Part shown: piece by piece, positions 8,594 through 17,900 of the stretch
Position numbering within the stretch: the first letter of the stretch is position 1
How the letters are laid out: each line of letters starts with the position of its first letter
NCBI GenBank assembly: GCA_903970255.1
Contig: CAJCHM010000011.1
Location: 1 to 61,587 of the forward strand
Origin: Acidobacteriota bacterium
GTDB lineage: Bacteria > Chlamydiota > Chlamydiia > Chlamydiales > Rhabdochlamydiaceae
Reading direction: 5' to 3'
Length of the DNA: 61,587 nt
The notes under the pieces: generated by a model
What the model was told of the DNA's origin: nothing
Databases searched by the model: none
What the model saw: the letters and a program-made list of their open reading frames with translations, nothing else
Made by a program: the position numbers and the translations under genes

Positions 8594-9370
8594 ATGGAAC
8601 TCAGAGATTGGGCAATCCGCATTTTAAGCGCGGACACCCTCGAAGAAAAGCTATTTGCCCCCGATTTGCTCACAGATCATGAGCCTGGATCCCCTGTTAT
8701 CTTTAATGAGCCTGTAAGACCTACCGGGATGCAGTTCCAGCGCCACACCAGTCGCGAAAAACTTCCCACCTTCCATGAGCACCGCCATCCCGATAAACGG
8801 GCCATCTGCCTGCACCGCTTTGCAGGCCACGAACTACTTGCAGTTGAGATCATGGCCCATGCGCTGCTCGCATTCCCAGAAGCTCCCAAACACTTTCGTA
8901 AGGGAGTGGCTAATACGTTAAAAGAGGAGCAGAACCACGTCAGATTATACATAGCAAGGATCGAAGCAATGGGCCTCAAATTTGGGGATCTCCCCCTGTA
9001 TCGCCACTTCTGGGCGCACGTTCCTCATCTAACATGCCCCATCCGTTACATCAGCGTCATGAGCCTCACCTTTGAAATGGCCAACCTCGACTTTGCCCCC
9101 ATGTACGGCAAATCGTTTGCAAAAGCCGGCGATGAGCTCTCATCTAACCTGATGCAGAAGATTCTAGAGGATGAGATCAGTCATGTCTCCTTCGGGATCA
9201 ACTGGCTCAAGAAACTAAAAAAGAAGGATGAGAATGAGTGGGATGTTTGGGAGCAAAACCTGCCATCGTTGATGACCCCTGCGCGTGCAAAGGGATTTGT
9301 ACTGAATGAAGAACCGAGGCGAAAGGCAGGCGTTTCTGAGGAGTGGATCCAGAAGCTTAAGGAGTGGTGA
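8594..9370 (+). CDS. DUF455 ferritin-like (MiaE-like) protein
   Basis: A 258-residue protein with the ferritin-like four-helix pattern of DUF455 proteins. Likely metal ligands are visible as FAGHELLAVEIMAH, EEQNH and DEISHVSFG, i.e. ExxH pairs spaced as in di-iron carboxylate proteins. DUF455 members resemble the tRNA hydroxylase MiaE; the substrate is unknown. No strong ribosome-binding site precedes the ATG (TAGCTGCCGATGG), so the start is moderately certain. It directly follows the second 74-bp repeat, so before the insertion it was probably the neighbour of the SH3 gene. Confidence 0.8.
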   Translation: MELRDWAIRILSADTLEEKLFAPDLLTDHEPGSPVIFNEPVRPTGMQFQRHTSREKLPTFHEHRHPDKRAICLHRFAGHELLAVEIMAHALLAFPEAPKHFRKGVANTLKEEQNHVRLYIARIEAMGLKFGDLPLYRHFWAHVPHLTCPIRYISVMSLTFEMANLDFAPMYGKSFAKAGDELSSNLMQKILEDEISHVSFGINWLKKLKKKDENEWDVWEQNLPSLMTPARAKGFVLNEEPRRKAGVSEEWIQKLKEW

Positions 9371-9436
9371 TTATACAGGCTTTAGTTGAACTGTAACTTT
9401 ATTTTTAATGGACTATTAACATTGGTTTTTGTTATA

Positions 9437-9599
9437 TACCGGTGCTACTTCAAACGTATCTGTAATTTCTGTTTTAACGGCCCCCTTTTCCCTTCCCCCA
9501 AACAGGGCCTTATTACTTCGAATATTGTCCCTGTTTGGGGAAAGGAAAAATGGTCGCGTTAAAACAAAAATTATAGGTACGTTTGAAGTAGCGCCGGTA
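9437..9599. mobile_element. Foldback element family A, copy 1 (163 bp)
   Basis: An imperfect palindrome with ends TACCGG...CCGGTA, flanked on both sides by TA. The arms read GTGCTACTTCAAACG / CGTTTGAAGTAGCGC, with inner arms around CAAACAGGG / CCCTGTTTG. The TA flanks suggest a Tc1/mariner-IS630 type non-autonomous element. It has no coding capacity; the frame through it is chance. Confidence 0.8.
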
Positions 9600-9601
9600 T
9601 A

Positions 9602-9764
9602 TACCGGTGCTACTTCAAACGTATCTGTAATTTTTGTTTTAACGGCCCCCTTTTCCCTTCCTCCAAACAGGGCCTTATTACTTCGAATAATGTCCCTGTT
9701 TGGGGAAAGGAAAAATGGTCGCGTTAAAACAAAAATTACAGGTACGTTTCAAGTAGCACCGGTA
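9602..9764. mobile_element. Foldback element family A, copy 2 (163 bp), tandem with copy 1
   Basis: Same sequence as the preceding copy apart from a few substitutions, sharing the single TA at 9600-9601 and followed by TA at 9765-9766. Confidence 0.8.
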
Positions 9765-9848
9765 TATACTGAGGCATAAGCATCCCGCATAGTACGTCTA
9801 TGCGGCCGCCACGGATTCCGTATCCGTGGTTTTTTTTGGAGCAGGCTA

Positions 9849-10097
9849 ATGGAACATGAGCGAATCATTTGCTTTGTAGACGGCTTCAACATGTATCATG
9901 CTCTGAAAGAGTTACGAAAACCCCACCTCAAATGGCTAGATTTAAGGCTGCTATTTAGTCACCTGACTCGTAGAAAATCACAAATAATCACTCAAATTTT
10001 CTTCTTTTCAGCCTATCTGACTTGGAAAGAGAAAGAAGCTCGGTTATACCCCGATCGGGGTATAAATATTCTACTCATTTCTTTCACAATGCTTTGA
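9849..10097 (+). pseudogene. Truncated NYN-domain (LabA/PIN-like) gene
   Basis: The frame starts with a fair ribosome-binding site (GGAGCAGG) and reads IICFVDGFNMYHALKELRKP and LKWLDLR...FFFSAYLTWKEKEAR, the N-terminal third of NYN-domain nuclease-like proteins with the first catalytic Asp in VDGFN. Homology ends at residue 68 or so, exactly where a 22-bp perfect palindrome (10044-10065) begins. The remaining residues are unrelated, and the ISxDSD part of the active site is missing, so the product should be inactive. Confidence 0.75.
10044..10065. repeat. 22-bp perfect palindrome with TATACCC ends
   Basis: TTATACCCCGATCGGGGTATAA interrupts the NYN gene. It shares the terminal TATACCC/GGGTATA with the 50-bp palindrome at 51954-52003. 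Confidence 0.7.
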
Positions 10098-10141
10098 CTT
10101 GTCTTGCGTGATCTTTAAACCGCTGGCCTCTTCATCTTCAG
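10091..10141 (-). pseudogene. Displaced fragment of rmuC
   Basis: About 50 bp (GCTTTGACTTGTCTTGCGTG...CTTCATCTTCAG) match the rmuC interior at 12888-12953 with a 6-bp deletion and a few substitutions. No other rmuC sequence is recognisable around it. Confidence 0.65.
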
Positions 10142-10217
10142 CAAGGGCGACGAGGAAGTTCGATTCGGCTACGTCTCGCTCGGCCAAAAATTTAAGAACC
10201 TAAGCGCGCTTAGTATA

Positions 10218-11570
10218 TCAAAACTGAGGAACAATGACGTTGTTCTGGCCGCTTTTAGCTTCATGGTTGTTACCTCTTTCCCAATGCACATCATCGATAA
10301 GAACTTTATAAGAAAATTCCGGGGGGAGATCTTCAATCGTTGTAAAGGTCCACCTTTCCGCATCCTCATTCACCATTTCAATCCCCTTTTGCCAATTAAG
10401 CAGATGATCTGCATTCCCTCTGATATAGAGGGATTTTCCAAAACCTACATCCAAGTTCGCTACAATTCGTGTGACTTTATAAGCTAAGTCATGAACTGGA
10501 TCTTTGAAATTTTTAATTCTCCTAATGTGGTCATCAGACAAGTGTTCCGAGGGAAGAAGAACAACTGCTTTATGGTTGTTCAATTCTTCATAAAATCTAA
10601 TTAAATTATATCTATCGTCTAGTGCGTTGCTCTTGACTATTTCCAGATGAGCCCAACCAGCTATAAGAAAAATCTTAGGATGACAAAGACCCAACTGTAA
10701 TGCCAGACCCCTCATCTTCTGAAGAGTATTACACATTGCCCTAGTTCGACTTGGAAAAGTATAAGAAATAATGACTTCCTGTGCTTTCAATCTTTGTAGT
10801 ATTTCTATCAGGTTGTGATACTGGTTGCACTCCAGCTCATCATAATAAAGCCACAATTCTTCATCAAAAGAATTTTTAATTAATTTAGAGCATTCCATAA
10901 CGATCCCTACATTCTCTATACGAATCTCTGTTAATTCCAGCTCCATTTTCAATTGCATATAATATTCACTGTATTTGTGAACCGGTTTTTTATTTAAACA
11001 TACTTTAATTAAATCTTGTTTTTTAATAAGCAGTTCTTTTTCTTTCTCTAAAACAAAATTATCAAACTCAACTAGCTGTTTGAAACTAAAATGTTTCATT
11101 ATTTTAATCTGATATATTTTATTCTCAATTTGTCTATAATTTGCCTTCATTAATTCAACGACTTGCATATCGTCCCAGCCCACACTATGTAAGTTGGGAT
11201 TGGGGGCGCACTCTCCAGCCTTGGATTCCAAAACCAGTTCCATAGAAGGGAGACACTCCTTTAGGACAATAACAGGACCTCGAAGAAGAAGAAATTCCAT
11301 AAGAGCCCGTTGGTTTAATAGGCATTGATCATTCTCATGAACTTCTCCGATAGCAAATACATCTGCATCCTTCGCGGAATTGATATTGAAGTGGCGCGAC
11401 TGCGTAAAGAGACGTAAAAGTTTTTCGAGCTCTTTATCCCTATCATCCAAACATTTTATTGCGACTTTCAGCATCTTTTTTGACGTCATTCCCAGAGCTT
11501 TGATATCACGATCTTGCAACTGAATACAAATACGCTCTAAAACAGAATTTGGAAAAGAAATAATATTCAT
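10218..11570 (-). CDS. F-box protein fused to an EreA/ChaN-like (GExH) domain
   Basis: A 450-residue protein. Residues 1-40 read FPNSVLERICIQLQDRDIKA...TSKKM, fitting an F-box. Residues about 65-330 carry the signature of the EreA/ChaN/TraB (Tiki-like) fold: GEVH at 75-78, the buried Glu in VLKECLP (E105) and the second metal-ligand-like GWAH (305-308). A helical, Lys/Glu-rich insert (about 145-240) separates the two halves. F-box proteins in chlamydiae are expected to dock to host SCF ubiquitin ligases; coupling to this domain is new to me. AT-rich upstream DNA (11571-11728) may hold its promoter. The function of the second domain (hydrolase, haem-binding or other) is open. Confidence 0.7.
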   Translation of the reverse strand: MNIISFPNSVLERICIQLQDRDIKALGMTSKKMLKVAIKCLDDRDKELEKLLRLFTQSRHFNINSAKDADVFAIGEVHENDQCLLNQRALMEFLLLRGPVIVLKECLPSMELVLESKAGECAPNPNLHSVGWDDMQVVELMKANYRQIENKIYQIKIMKHFSFKQLVEFDNFVLEKEKELLIKKQDLIKVCLNKKPVHKYSEYYMQLKMELELTEIRIENVGIVMECSKLIKNSFDEELWLYYDELECNQYHNLIEILQRLKAQEVIISYTFPSRTRAMCNTLQKMRGLALQLGLCHPKIFLIAGWAHLEIVKSNALDDRYNLIRFYEELNNHKAVVLLPSEHLSDDHIRRIKNFKDPVHDLAYKVTRIVANLDVGFGKSLYIRGNADHLLNWQKGIEMVNEDAERWTFTTIEDLPPEFSYKVLIDDVHWERGNNHEAKSGQNNVIVPQF

Positions 11571-11728
11571 AACTGAATATAAAATGTTTAATTCAACAAT
11601 CTAGCATAATAACAGCTATTAAATGCTGTCATGTTAGTATATTTACTAATAGTATCAAAAAACTTGATTTACTGCATCCACAAAATTATAATTACATATT
11701 TTTATTTTAAAATTTATCGAATATACTA

Positions 11729-11893
11729 ACCTGAGTAATGGGTTTCTTCCCTCAACATCAACAGAGATTTGCGATGAGATTGTCCTTGTTTTTCCAAAGG
11801 TAATAGCCGAAGGCCCTATACCTTTGGAAAAACAAGGGCAAGATCACGCAAAGATTGTTGATGTTGAGCGGATTAAACCCATTACTCAGGTTA
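11729..11893. mobile_element. Foldback element family E (165 bp)
   Basis: Arms TAACCTGAGTAATGGGTTT / AAACCCATTACTCAGGTTA at the ends and TTGTTTTTCCAAAGGTA / TACCTTTGGAAAAACAA near the centre. No target duplication is visible. Its left end resembles a fragment at 22962. Confidence 0.75.
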
Positions 11894-11917
11894 ATAATTA
11901 AAGAGTTGGAATTAGGG

Positions 11918-12077
11918 GCCATGTTCACCTTTACGGGCAGAATTTCGGCCAAGCGAAAGGCCCCAGATGCTGTAGTTTTTGACGAGGGAATAGCGCCAGC
12001 TATTTCCGAGGAGAAAAATACAGCAGATGGGTGCCTTGCAGCCGGCCGAAAACTGGCCGCAAAGGTGAACATGGCTG
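11918..12077. mobile_element. Foldback element family F (160 bp) with 8-bp target duplication
   Basis: Arms GCCATGTTCACCTTT / AAAGGTGAACATGGC. The element is flanked by AATTAGGG on both sides (11910-11917 and 12078-12085), a target-site duplication. Open frames through it on both strands follow from the palindrome and are not genes. Confidence 0.8.
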
Positions 12078-12146
12078 AATTAGGGCAATGCGGAATGGCG
12101 CAACCTACTGAGGGGGAATGTCTTGCCGACTACCGAGTGCCATACT

Positions 12147-12287
12147 CTGGAGTTTGGACTAAATTTGGCCTGCAGGAACGAGCGAGATAAAATCAGAATC
12201 AATAGCGCTAGCTATTGATGAGGAGGAAGTTAGATCTGATGAAGCCGCAGCCGTCATCTGCAGGCCAAATTTAGTCCAAACTCCAGA
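12147..12287. mobile_element. Foldback element family B, copy 1 (141 bp)
   Basis: Arms CTGGAGTTTGGACTAAATTT / AAATTTAGTCCAAACTCCAG. Flanked by ATACT at 12142-12146 and 12288-12292, a 5-bp target duplication. Second copy at 20385, half copy at 23613. Confidence 0.8.
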
Positions 12288-12302
12288 ATACTCGATGTTC
12301 CT

Positions 12303-12341
12303 CTTTTTTCCGCCTCGCTTGCTCTATGAGGCGGAAAAAAG
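12303..12341 (-). terminator. Terminator of the pssA-rmuC operon
   Basis: CTTTTTTCCGCCTC / GAGGCGGAAAAAAG, a 14-bp perfect stem with an 11-base loop, just beyond the rmuC stop. On the minus strand the stem ends in a run of T. Confidence 0.75.
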
Positions 12342-12354
12342 TGGAATATCGCGG

Positions 12355-13707
12355 CTATACCTCAATCGAGCTCTCCAACTTAGGGGGCTCGGGGTCTGCC
12401 ACCACCCCTTGCCCTTGAAGCTCCCGTGTGATCTTCTCAATCGGCTCGATCTGCTCGATTTCCACTTGGGCAGAGGCAATCCCTAAATCCTTGAACTTGC
12501 GGGCGGTCACAAGCACGCGAGACTCGAGCGAGCCGATCCCCTTATTATAGGACTCAACAGCCGCCGAGAGGGCTCTGCCCATTTTAGAGAAGTGGGAGTG
12601 CATGTCGCCCAGTCTTTTGTAGAGGTCTTGGCCAAGCTCATGCAAAGTCTCGACCTGGAGGTTCAAGCTCTCCTGCCTCCACCCGTAGGCCACTGCGCGC
12701 AGTAGTGCAATCAGGGTTGTGGGTGTCGCAAGGATCACATTTTGCTCTGCCCCATATTCAATGAGGGAAGGATCGTATTCAAGGGCAGCGCTGAAGAAGG
12801 TTTCTGCAGGGAGAAATAGAACGACAAATTCGGGTGTGGGCTGAAAATGCTCCCAGTAGGCCTTTTTACCAAGAGCAGTGACGTGGGCTTTGACTTGCCT
12901 TGCGTGATCTTTAAAGCGTTGGCCTTTCACCTCTTCATCTTCAGAATGGATCGCCTCTAGATAAGCTTCGAGGGGAACTTTGGAATCGACGATCACCTGC
13001 CGCCCGCCGGGAAGGCGCACGATGAGATCGGGCCGAAGGCGGGTATCCTCGTTGATTTCCTGTTGCTGTTCGAAAAAGTCGCATTGATTCAGCATGCCAG
13101 CAAGTTCCACAACTCTGCGCAATTGGATTTCTCCCCATCTGCCTCTGGCAAGGGGGGACCTTAAAGCTTTGACTAAGTTTGATGTCTCTTTTTTGAGCTG
13201 TTTTTCATTTTCACAAAGGGATTTGACCTGCTCTTTGAGCGACTCTTGGTCCCCTTTCCGTTCTTTTTCGATCTGGCGGATACCGGAATCTAGCTTGAGA
13301 AGACTCTCTTTTACAGGACCGAGCAGCTCAGCAATAGCTTGGGAGCGTTTGTCCAAATCCCCCTTTGCTCCTTGACTGATCGATTCAAGAGAGGTTTTGG
13401 CAAGCTCTAAAAAGGAGCGGTTGTTTCTTTCCAAAGCTTCCGAGGAGAGAACATGAAAGGCATTTTTGAGCTGTTCTTCTGCTTGTAACAGCACGCGCAG
13501 CTTCTCCTCTGTGACCATCTGTGAGGTCAATAAAGAAACACATTCTGCTTGGCTATCTTTAAGGGCAGCTTCGAGCGGGGGGATTTTTTGGTTCTGCTCT
13601 TGAGCAAACAGCAGTTTCAACTCTGCTTGCTTACGCAAAGATCTTTCCTGCATCCACAGCAGAAGGGTTACAAAGAGAGAAGCAATTGCAACCCAGATCA
13701 TTTTCAA
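12355..13707 (-). CDS. rmuC: RmuC family protein
   Basis: A 450-residue protein with an N-terminal membrane anchor (IWVAIASLFVTLLLW, residues 4-18), a long coiled coil (about 25-175) and the RmuC domain (VIVDSKVPLEAYLEA near residue 245). RmuC proteins have a nuclease-like fold and limit DNA inversions or rearrangements. Homologue of C. trachomatis CT825. The gene overlaps the end of pssA by 4 bp, so the two are translationally coupled. A 14-bp terminator hairpin follows. The last 10-15 residues are acidic and probably disordered. Confidence 0.9.
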   Translation of the reverse strand: MKMIWVAIASLFVTLLLWMQERSLRKQAELKLLFAQEQNQKIPPLEAALKDSQAECVSLLTSQMVTEEKLRVLLQAEEQLKNAFHVLSSEALERNNRSFLELAKTSLESISQGAKGDLDKRSQAIAELLGPVKESLLKLDSGIRQIEKERKGDQESLKEQVKSLCENEKQLKKETSNLVKALRSPLARGRWGEIQLRRVVELAGMLNQCDFFEQQQEINEDTRLRPDLIVRLPGGRQVIVDSKVPLEAYLEAIHSEDEEVKGQRFKDHARQVKAHVTALGKKAYWEHFQPTPEFVVLFLPAETFFSAALEYDPSLIEYGAEQNVILATPTTLIALLRAVAYGWRQESLNLQVETLHELGQDLYKRLGDMHSHFSKMGRALSAAVESYNKGIGSLESRVLVTARKFKDLGIASAQVEIEQIEPIEKITRELQGQGVVADPEPPKLESSIEV

Positions 13708-14534
13708 TCCTCTTGTTCAGGTTCGAAATCTTCTAATGTTTTCGACTTTTTGCCTGCAATCAGGCGGATCAAGGAAAGGATCCAGGCTAAAAGGATATAG
13801 CCCCATGTGATGGCAAAGAGCATCACGGGGAGAAAATAAAGGACGCCATAAATCACAAAGACTGCAAGGATCACTGTAAAAAACACAAGCTGAAAGGAGG
13901 GAACGCGAAAGTGGAGAGCTTTCGAGCTGGGGAATTTCCAACGGCTCACCATGAAATAGCCCAGCACAATCATGATCGATGAAAGGATAATCGCTTTGGT
14001 CTCTTGTGATAGGGGTAGATGCTTTTCCATAAAAGGAGAGGAGAGCAAAAGGTTGGCAGAAACAGCAGCAAGGGCGGAAGCTGGAATGGGAAGGCCAGTA
14101 AAATGTTTCTTCTGGTCGGCCATTGCTGCTGCATTTCCTTTCACTTCAGCTGTTTTAACATTAAAGCGCACAAGACGCAACACTCCGCATAGAGAGTAGA
14201 GCATACATCCGAGCATCGCATAAAAGGAGAGCCCGGTACCCGGTTCTAGGGAAAGGGCTTTGAGAAGCAAGACAGAAGGGGCGACGCCAAAGGAAACTGC
14301 ATCTGCCAGCGAGTCAAAGACAACGCCAAATTCGCTCTCTGCATGAATTGCCCTTGCGACAGCTCCATCCAAAAGGTCGGCAAATGCAGCCACTAACAAT
14401 AAAATGACAGAAACGTTTAAAACGCTGAACAACCCCGATCCAGGCTCGACCATATTTACTTTAAAGATCACAAAGAGCCCGCAAGAGAGCGCAAATGCTG
14501 TGATCACATTGGGGATGAGATAAACTTGCCGCAT
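13704..14534 (-). CDS. pssA: CDP-diacylglycerol--serine O-phosphatidyltransferase
   Basis: Makes phosphatidylserine from CDP-diacylglycerol and serine at the inner membrane, the precursor of phosphatidylethanolamine. The CDP-alcohol phosphatidyltransferase signature is visible near residues 55-80 (DGAVARAIHAESEFGVVFDSLAD, pattern DGxxAR...GxxxDxxxD, split here by a short spacer). Several hydrophobic helices follow, giving about eight membrane passes in 276 residues. C. trachomatis CT826 homologue. First gene of the pssA-rmuC operon, divergent from nrdA with a 366-bp gap. Confidence 0.9.
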   Translation of the reverse strand: MRQVYLIPNVITAFALSCGLFVIFKVNMVEPGSGLFSVLNVSVILLLVAAFADLLDGAVARAIHAESEFGVVFDSLADAVSFGVAPSVLLLKALSLEPGTGLSFYAMLGCMLYSLCGVLRLVRFNVKTAEVKGNAAAMADQKKHFTGLPIPASALAAVSANLLLSSPFMEKHLPLSQETKAIILSSIMIVLGYFMVSRWKFPSSKALHFRVPSFQLVFFTVILAVFVIYGVLYFLPVMLFAITWGYILLAWILSLIRLIAGKKSKTLEDFEPEQED

Positions 14535-14730
14535 AGAAATACCTTACCATTTCTTCAACTTGCCTCAAGTGTGGCAAAAGCGATCGATTTTGCAAATGAA
14601 AAAGCAAACTGCGCGATTCAAAAATAGCCAAAATCTTAGCATTTCCTTAAAATGGAAACATCCTAATCTCTTCATTTTTTGTGCTTTGAATTTTTGTATA
14701 AAAATTTTTTTATACGCCCTCTTTTTTTTG

Positions 14731-14760
14731 TGGACATTTAGCAAAAGGCTACCATATATA
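14731..14760 (+). promoter_or_regulatory. Predicted nrdAB promoter
   Basis: TGGACA (14731-14736), 18-bp spacer, TATATA (14755-14760). The -10 box lies inside the first NrdR box, so repressor binding would block polymerase directly. Confidence 0.5.
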
Positions 14761-14796
14761 GTGTATATAGAAACAAAAGACCACAAGATGTAGTAT
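14749..14796 (+). promoter_or_regulatory. Tandem NrdR boxes upstream of nrdA
   Basis: Two 16-bp sites, CTACCATATATAGTGT (14749-14764) and CCACAAGATGTAGTAT (14781-14796), match the NrdR consensus acaCwAtATaTwGtgt at about 13 and 12 of 16 positions. They start 32 bp apart, i.e. three helical turns, the spacing known for paired NrdR boxes. NrdR represses ribonucleotide reductase genes when dATP is high. Confidence 0.65.
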
Positions 14797-14826
14797 CTTA
14801 GGATCGACTGCACTTTTGCCTGACAA

Positions 14827-14855
14827 CCCCTCTCCTGACTCTTCAGGGAGCGGGG
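14827..14855 (+). promoter_or_regulatory. GC-rich hairpin in the nrdA leader
   Basis: CCCCTCTCCTGA and TCAGGGAGCGGGG can pair, followed by TATTTTATG, in the 5' untranslated region 45 bp before the start codon. It could be an attenuator or simply an upstream terminator. The rest of the 366-bp pssA-nrdA gap is AT-rich with nothing else I can name. Confidence 0.35.
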
Positions 14856-14900
14856 TATTTTATGTTTTTGCAATCTTAAAAATAGGAGACTAAAAAGCTT

Positions 14901-17900
14901 ATGACCCGCAAATCCACCTCTTCCCACGATCAACAGACCCAATCGAAACTCACAGCTTCCGATATCTCCTCGGCACTCAAAAAAGAGCAGAACATCATGG
15001 ACAAAATGCAGCGCTTTACTGTTGTTAAGCGCAACGGGAGCATCGTACCGTTTCGCAAAGAAAGAATTTCCCATGCCCTCGAATCTGCCTTTGCCGATAC
15101 TAAACAAATCCCAAAAGGATCTCCTCTGCCTCCCGAGCTTGCAAAAACAATCGAGGAAATTACAGATACTGTCATGAATGAACTCTACGGACACGCCTCA
15201 AAGGGAGCTTCTTTAACTGTCGAAGGGATTCAGGACATGGTCGAGATTTGCCTGATGAAAACAGGACATCACGACATCGCAAGAGACTACATCATCTATC
15301 GGGATCAACATAAGGCCCTGCGCGAGGATTCCCCCCTTAATTTAAAGGTGATCCGTACAGATGGCACAACGGTCCGCTTTAACCCCATGAAGATCGCTTC
15401 ATCCATCGAAGATGCCTTCCGCAGATCAGAACAGATCGACGGCCCTGCAACCGAGCTCATCATCATGGCTGTAAATATGCTAACGCAAAAAGTTATGGCA
15501 CGCGTGATCTCTCTTGCCAAAGCAGGACATACTCTCAACAGCGCCCTGATCGATGATGAAATCGAACAGCAGTTAATGAAAGAGCGATTTTTTGCCGTTG
15601 CCAAAAACTTTATCTTGCATCGCGCACACTTTACCGAGCAGACCGGCAACACCTTTGCCCATGTTTTGCCCCAGGAAGAGAAAAAATCCCGACAGTTCAC
15701 CATCATCGATGAAGATAAAATAATCAAAACCGTCACCGAAGCACAGCTCTTTAGCCGCCTAAAATTTGCCTGCAGAGGGTTAGATGACCTCGTCTCTGCA
15801 CAAGAATTACTCGAGAGTTCCATTGCCAACTTTTACGAAGGGATCAAAGAAACTGAAATTGACCAAGCTAACATCATGGCAGCAAGGGCAAAAATTGAAA
15901 TTGAACCTGCTTATTCCCAAGTTGCCGCACGTCTGCTTTTAGATGTTCTTTATCGGGAAACAATGCAGATCGCAGCGTCTGATCCCTCCCTTGAATCGAC
16001 ACACCGGCAGTATTTCAAAGAATACCTAAAAATGGCAATTGCCGTTAATCGCGTAAGTCCCCAATTGCTTAATTTCGACTTGGACAAACTCTCAAGAGCG
16101 ATGCAAATTCAGCGCGATGATCAATTTACCTACCTTGGCCTCCAAACTCTTTACGATCGCTACTTCCTCCATCATGAGCAGCGCAGATTGGAAACACCCC
16201 AAATCTTCTGGATGCGCGTTGCGATGGGCCTTGCCTTAAATGAAAAGGAGCAAGAGCGCACTGATCGCGCTATTGAATTTTACGATATCCTCTCCAAGTT
16301 TCTTTTCTGCTCGGCTACCCCAACTCTCTTTAATTCAGGAACAAACCATTCTCAGCTAAGCTCCTGCTTCCTTTCCACTGTGATGGACGACCTTAGCCAC
16401 ATTTTCAAAGTGATCTCCGACGATGCTCAACTCTCCAAATGGGCAGGCGGGATCGGCAACGACTGGTCCAATGTCCGCGCCACGGGTGCTACGATCAAAG
16501 GAACCAACGGCAAAAGCCAGGGCGTCATCCCCTTCCTAAAAGTTGCCAACGATACAGCTGTAGCCGTTAATCAGTGCTTTGCTCCTGAAACTGGCGTTTA
16601 TACAAATGAAGGCATCAAACCGATCTCTGAGATCAACGTTGGAGATCTTGTTTTAGGACTCAGCGGCATCTACCGCCCCGTGACAGAAAAATTTTGCTAC
16701 AATCAAAAAGATCCGATGGTAGCAATCGACATCAAGCACTCTCTTGAACCCGTGATTGTCACTGCAGCTCACCCCTTGTATGCCATCCGCAATGTTCCCT
16801 GGGAACAAGCCAATTCCAGAACCTATGCGCAACTTAAAAAAGGTAAAATCAAATCGGAATGGGTCGATGCAGGACAGCTTAAACGAGGCGATTACATCGC
16901 TCAAGTGATCCCATCCGAGGTTGTCCCCGTTGCTGGGTTTGAGATAGAAGATGCAAGGTTATATGGGATACTCCTTGGAGAGGGCCACCTGTCTAAGGAA
17001 GGCTTCCAATGGGAAGTGTCGGGAAATCCCACAACCGATGAACATCTTGAGTTTGTAAGAGAGTACTTAAGGGCCCGTCATATCCACTTCTGGGAAACTG
17101 GCCAGGGGGAAAGCTACTTGCAGATCCATTGGGCCTCCGGCCGAGGGGCTGTCCGCGATGCAACAAGCGACAGAATCGTCTCTGGCGGCGATTCCACGCT
17201 CCCCTTTACCCACGAAGATATCTATGATGCAAGCAAGTGCAAACGGATAGCACCCCGCCTATCCCATCTCCCTCGCCCGCAAGCACTAGCCCTTATTCAG
17301 GGCCTCTTGGAAACAGACGGCAATGTGTCCAGAGGAAAAGAAGTGACATTTAGCAATACCTCGCGCCCTTTAATCGATGGACTCCGCTATCAGCTCCTGC
17401 GCCTTGGCATCCCAACAGCTGGAGAGTTTCGCATACGCAACAATACCCATAGCGGAAAACGATCCGATGGATCGATTGCAGAGTTTAAAGGTGTTGCGGA
17501 AGCTTATGACCTAAGAATCCCTGCAACAGAGGAAATTGCTAAAATCGCAGGCTGCAAACCGATTGCCAAATACAACTGGATCACCATTGGCAAGTACATC
17601 TTTACAAGAGTCAAAGAAGTGGTTGCTGCAAACATGGAGCCCTTTGTCTTCGACCTTAAGGTTGAGGATGATGAGTCCTATATGACAACGACAGCCCTTG
17701 CACATAACGGGGGAAAACGCAAAGGAGCGATGTGCGCCTACCTAGAAACATGGCACCTAGACATCGAAGATTTCTTAGAACTGCGGAAAAATACAGGCGA
17801 TGAACGCAGACGCACACACGATATGAACACAGCCAACTGGATCCCCGATCTCTTCATGAAACGGGTGAATGCAGCAGGAAATTGGACCCTCTTTAGCCCA

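Noticed and set aside
9429-9779. 116-codon frame through the tandem family A elements
   Set aside because: The frame encodes the foldback repeat twice; palindromic DNA produces such frames by chance.
11855-12190. Open frames on both strands in 11758-12190
   Set aside because: They are mirror images created by foldback element F and carry no protein signature.
14565-15194. 209-codon frame opposite the nrdA start
   Set aside because: It overlaps the nrdA promoter and the first 98 codons antisense; low-quality composition.
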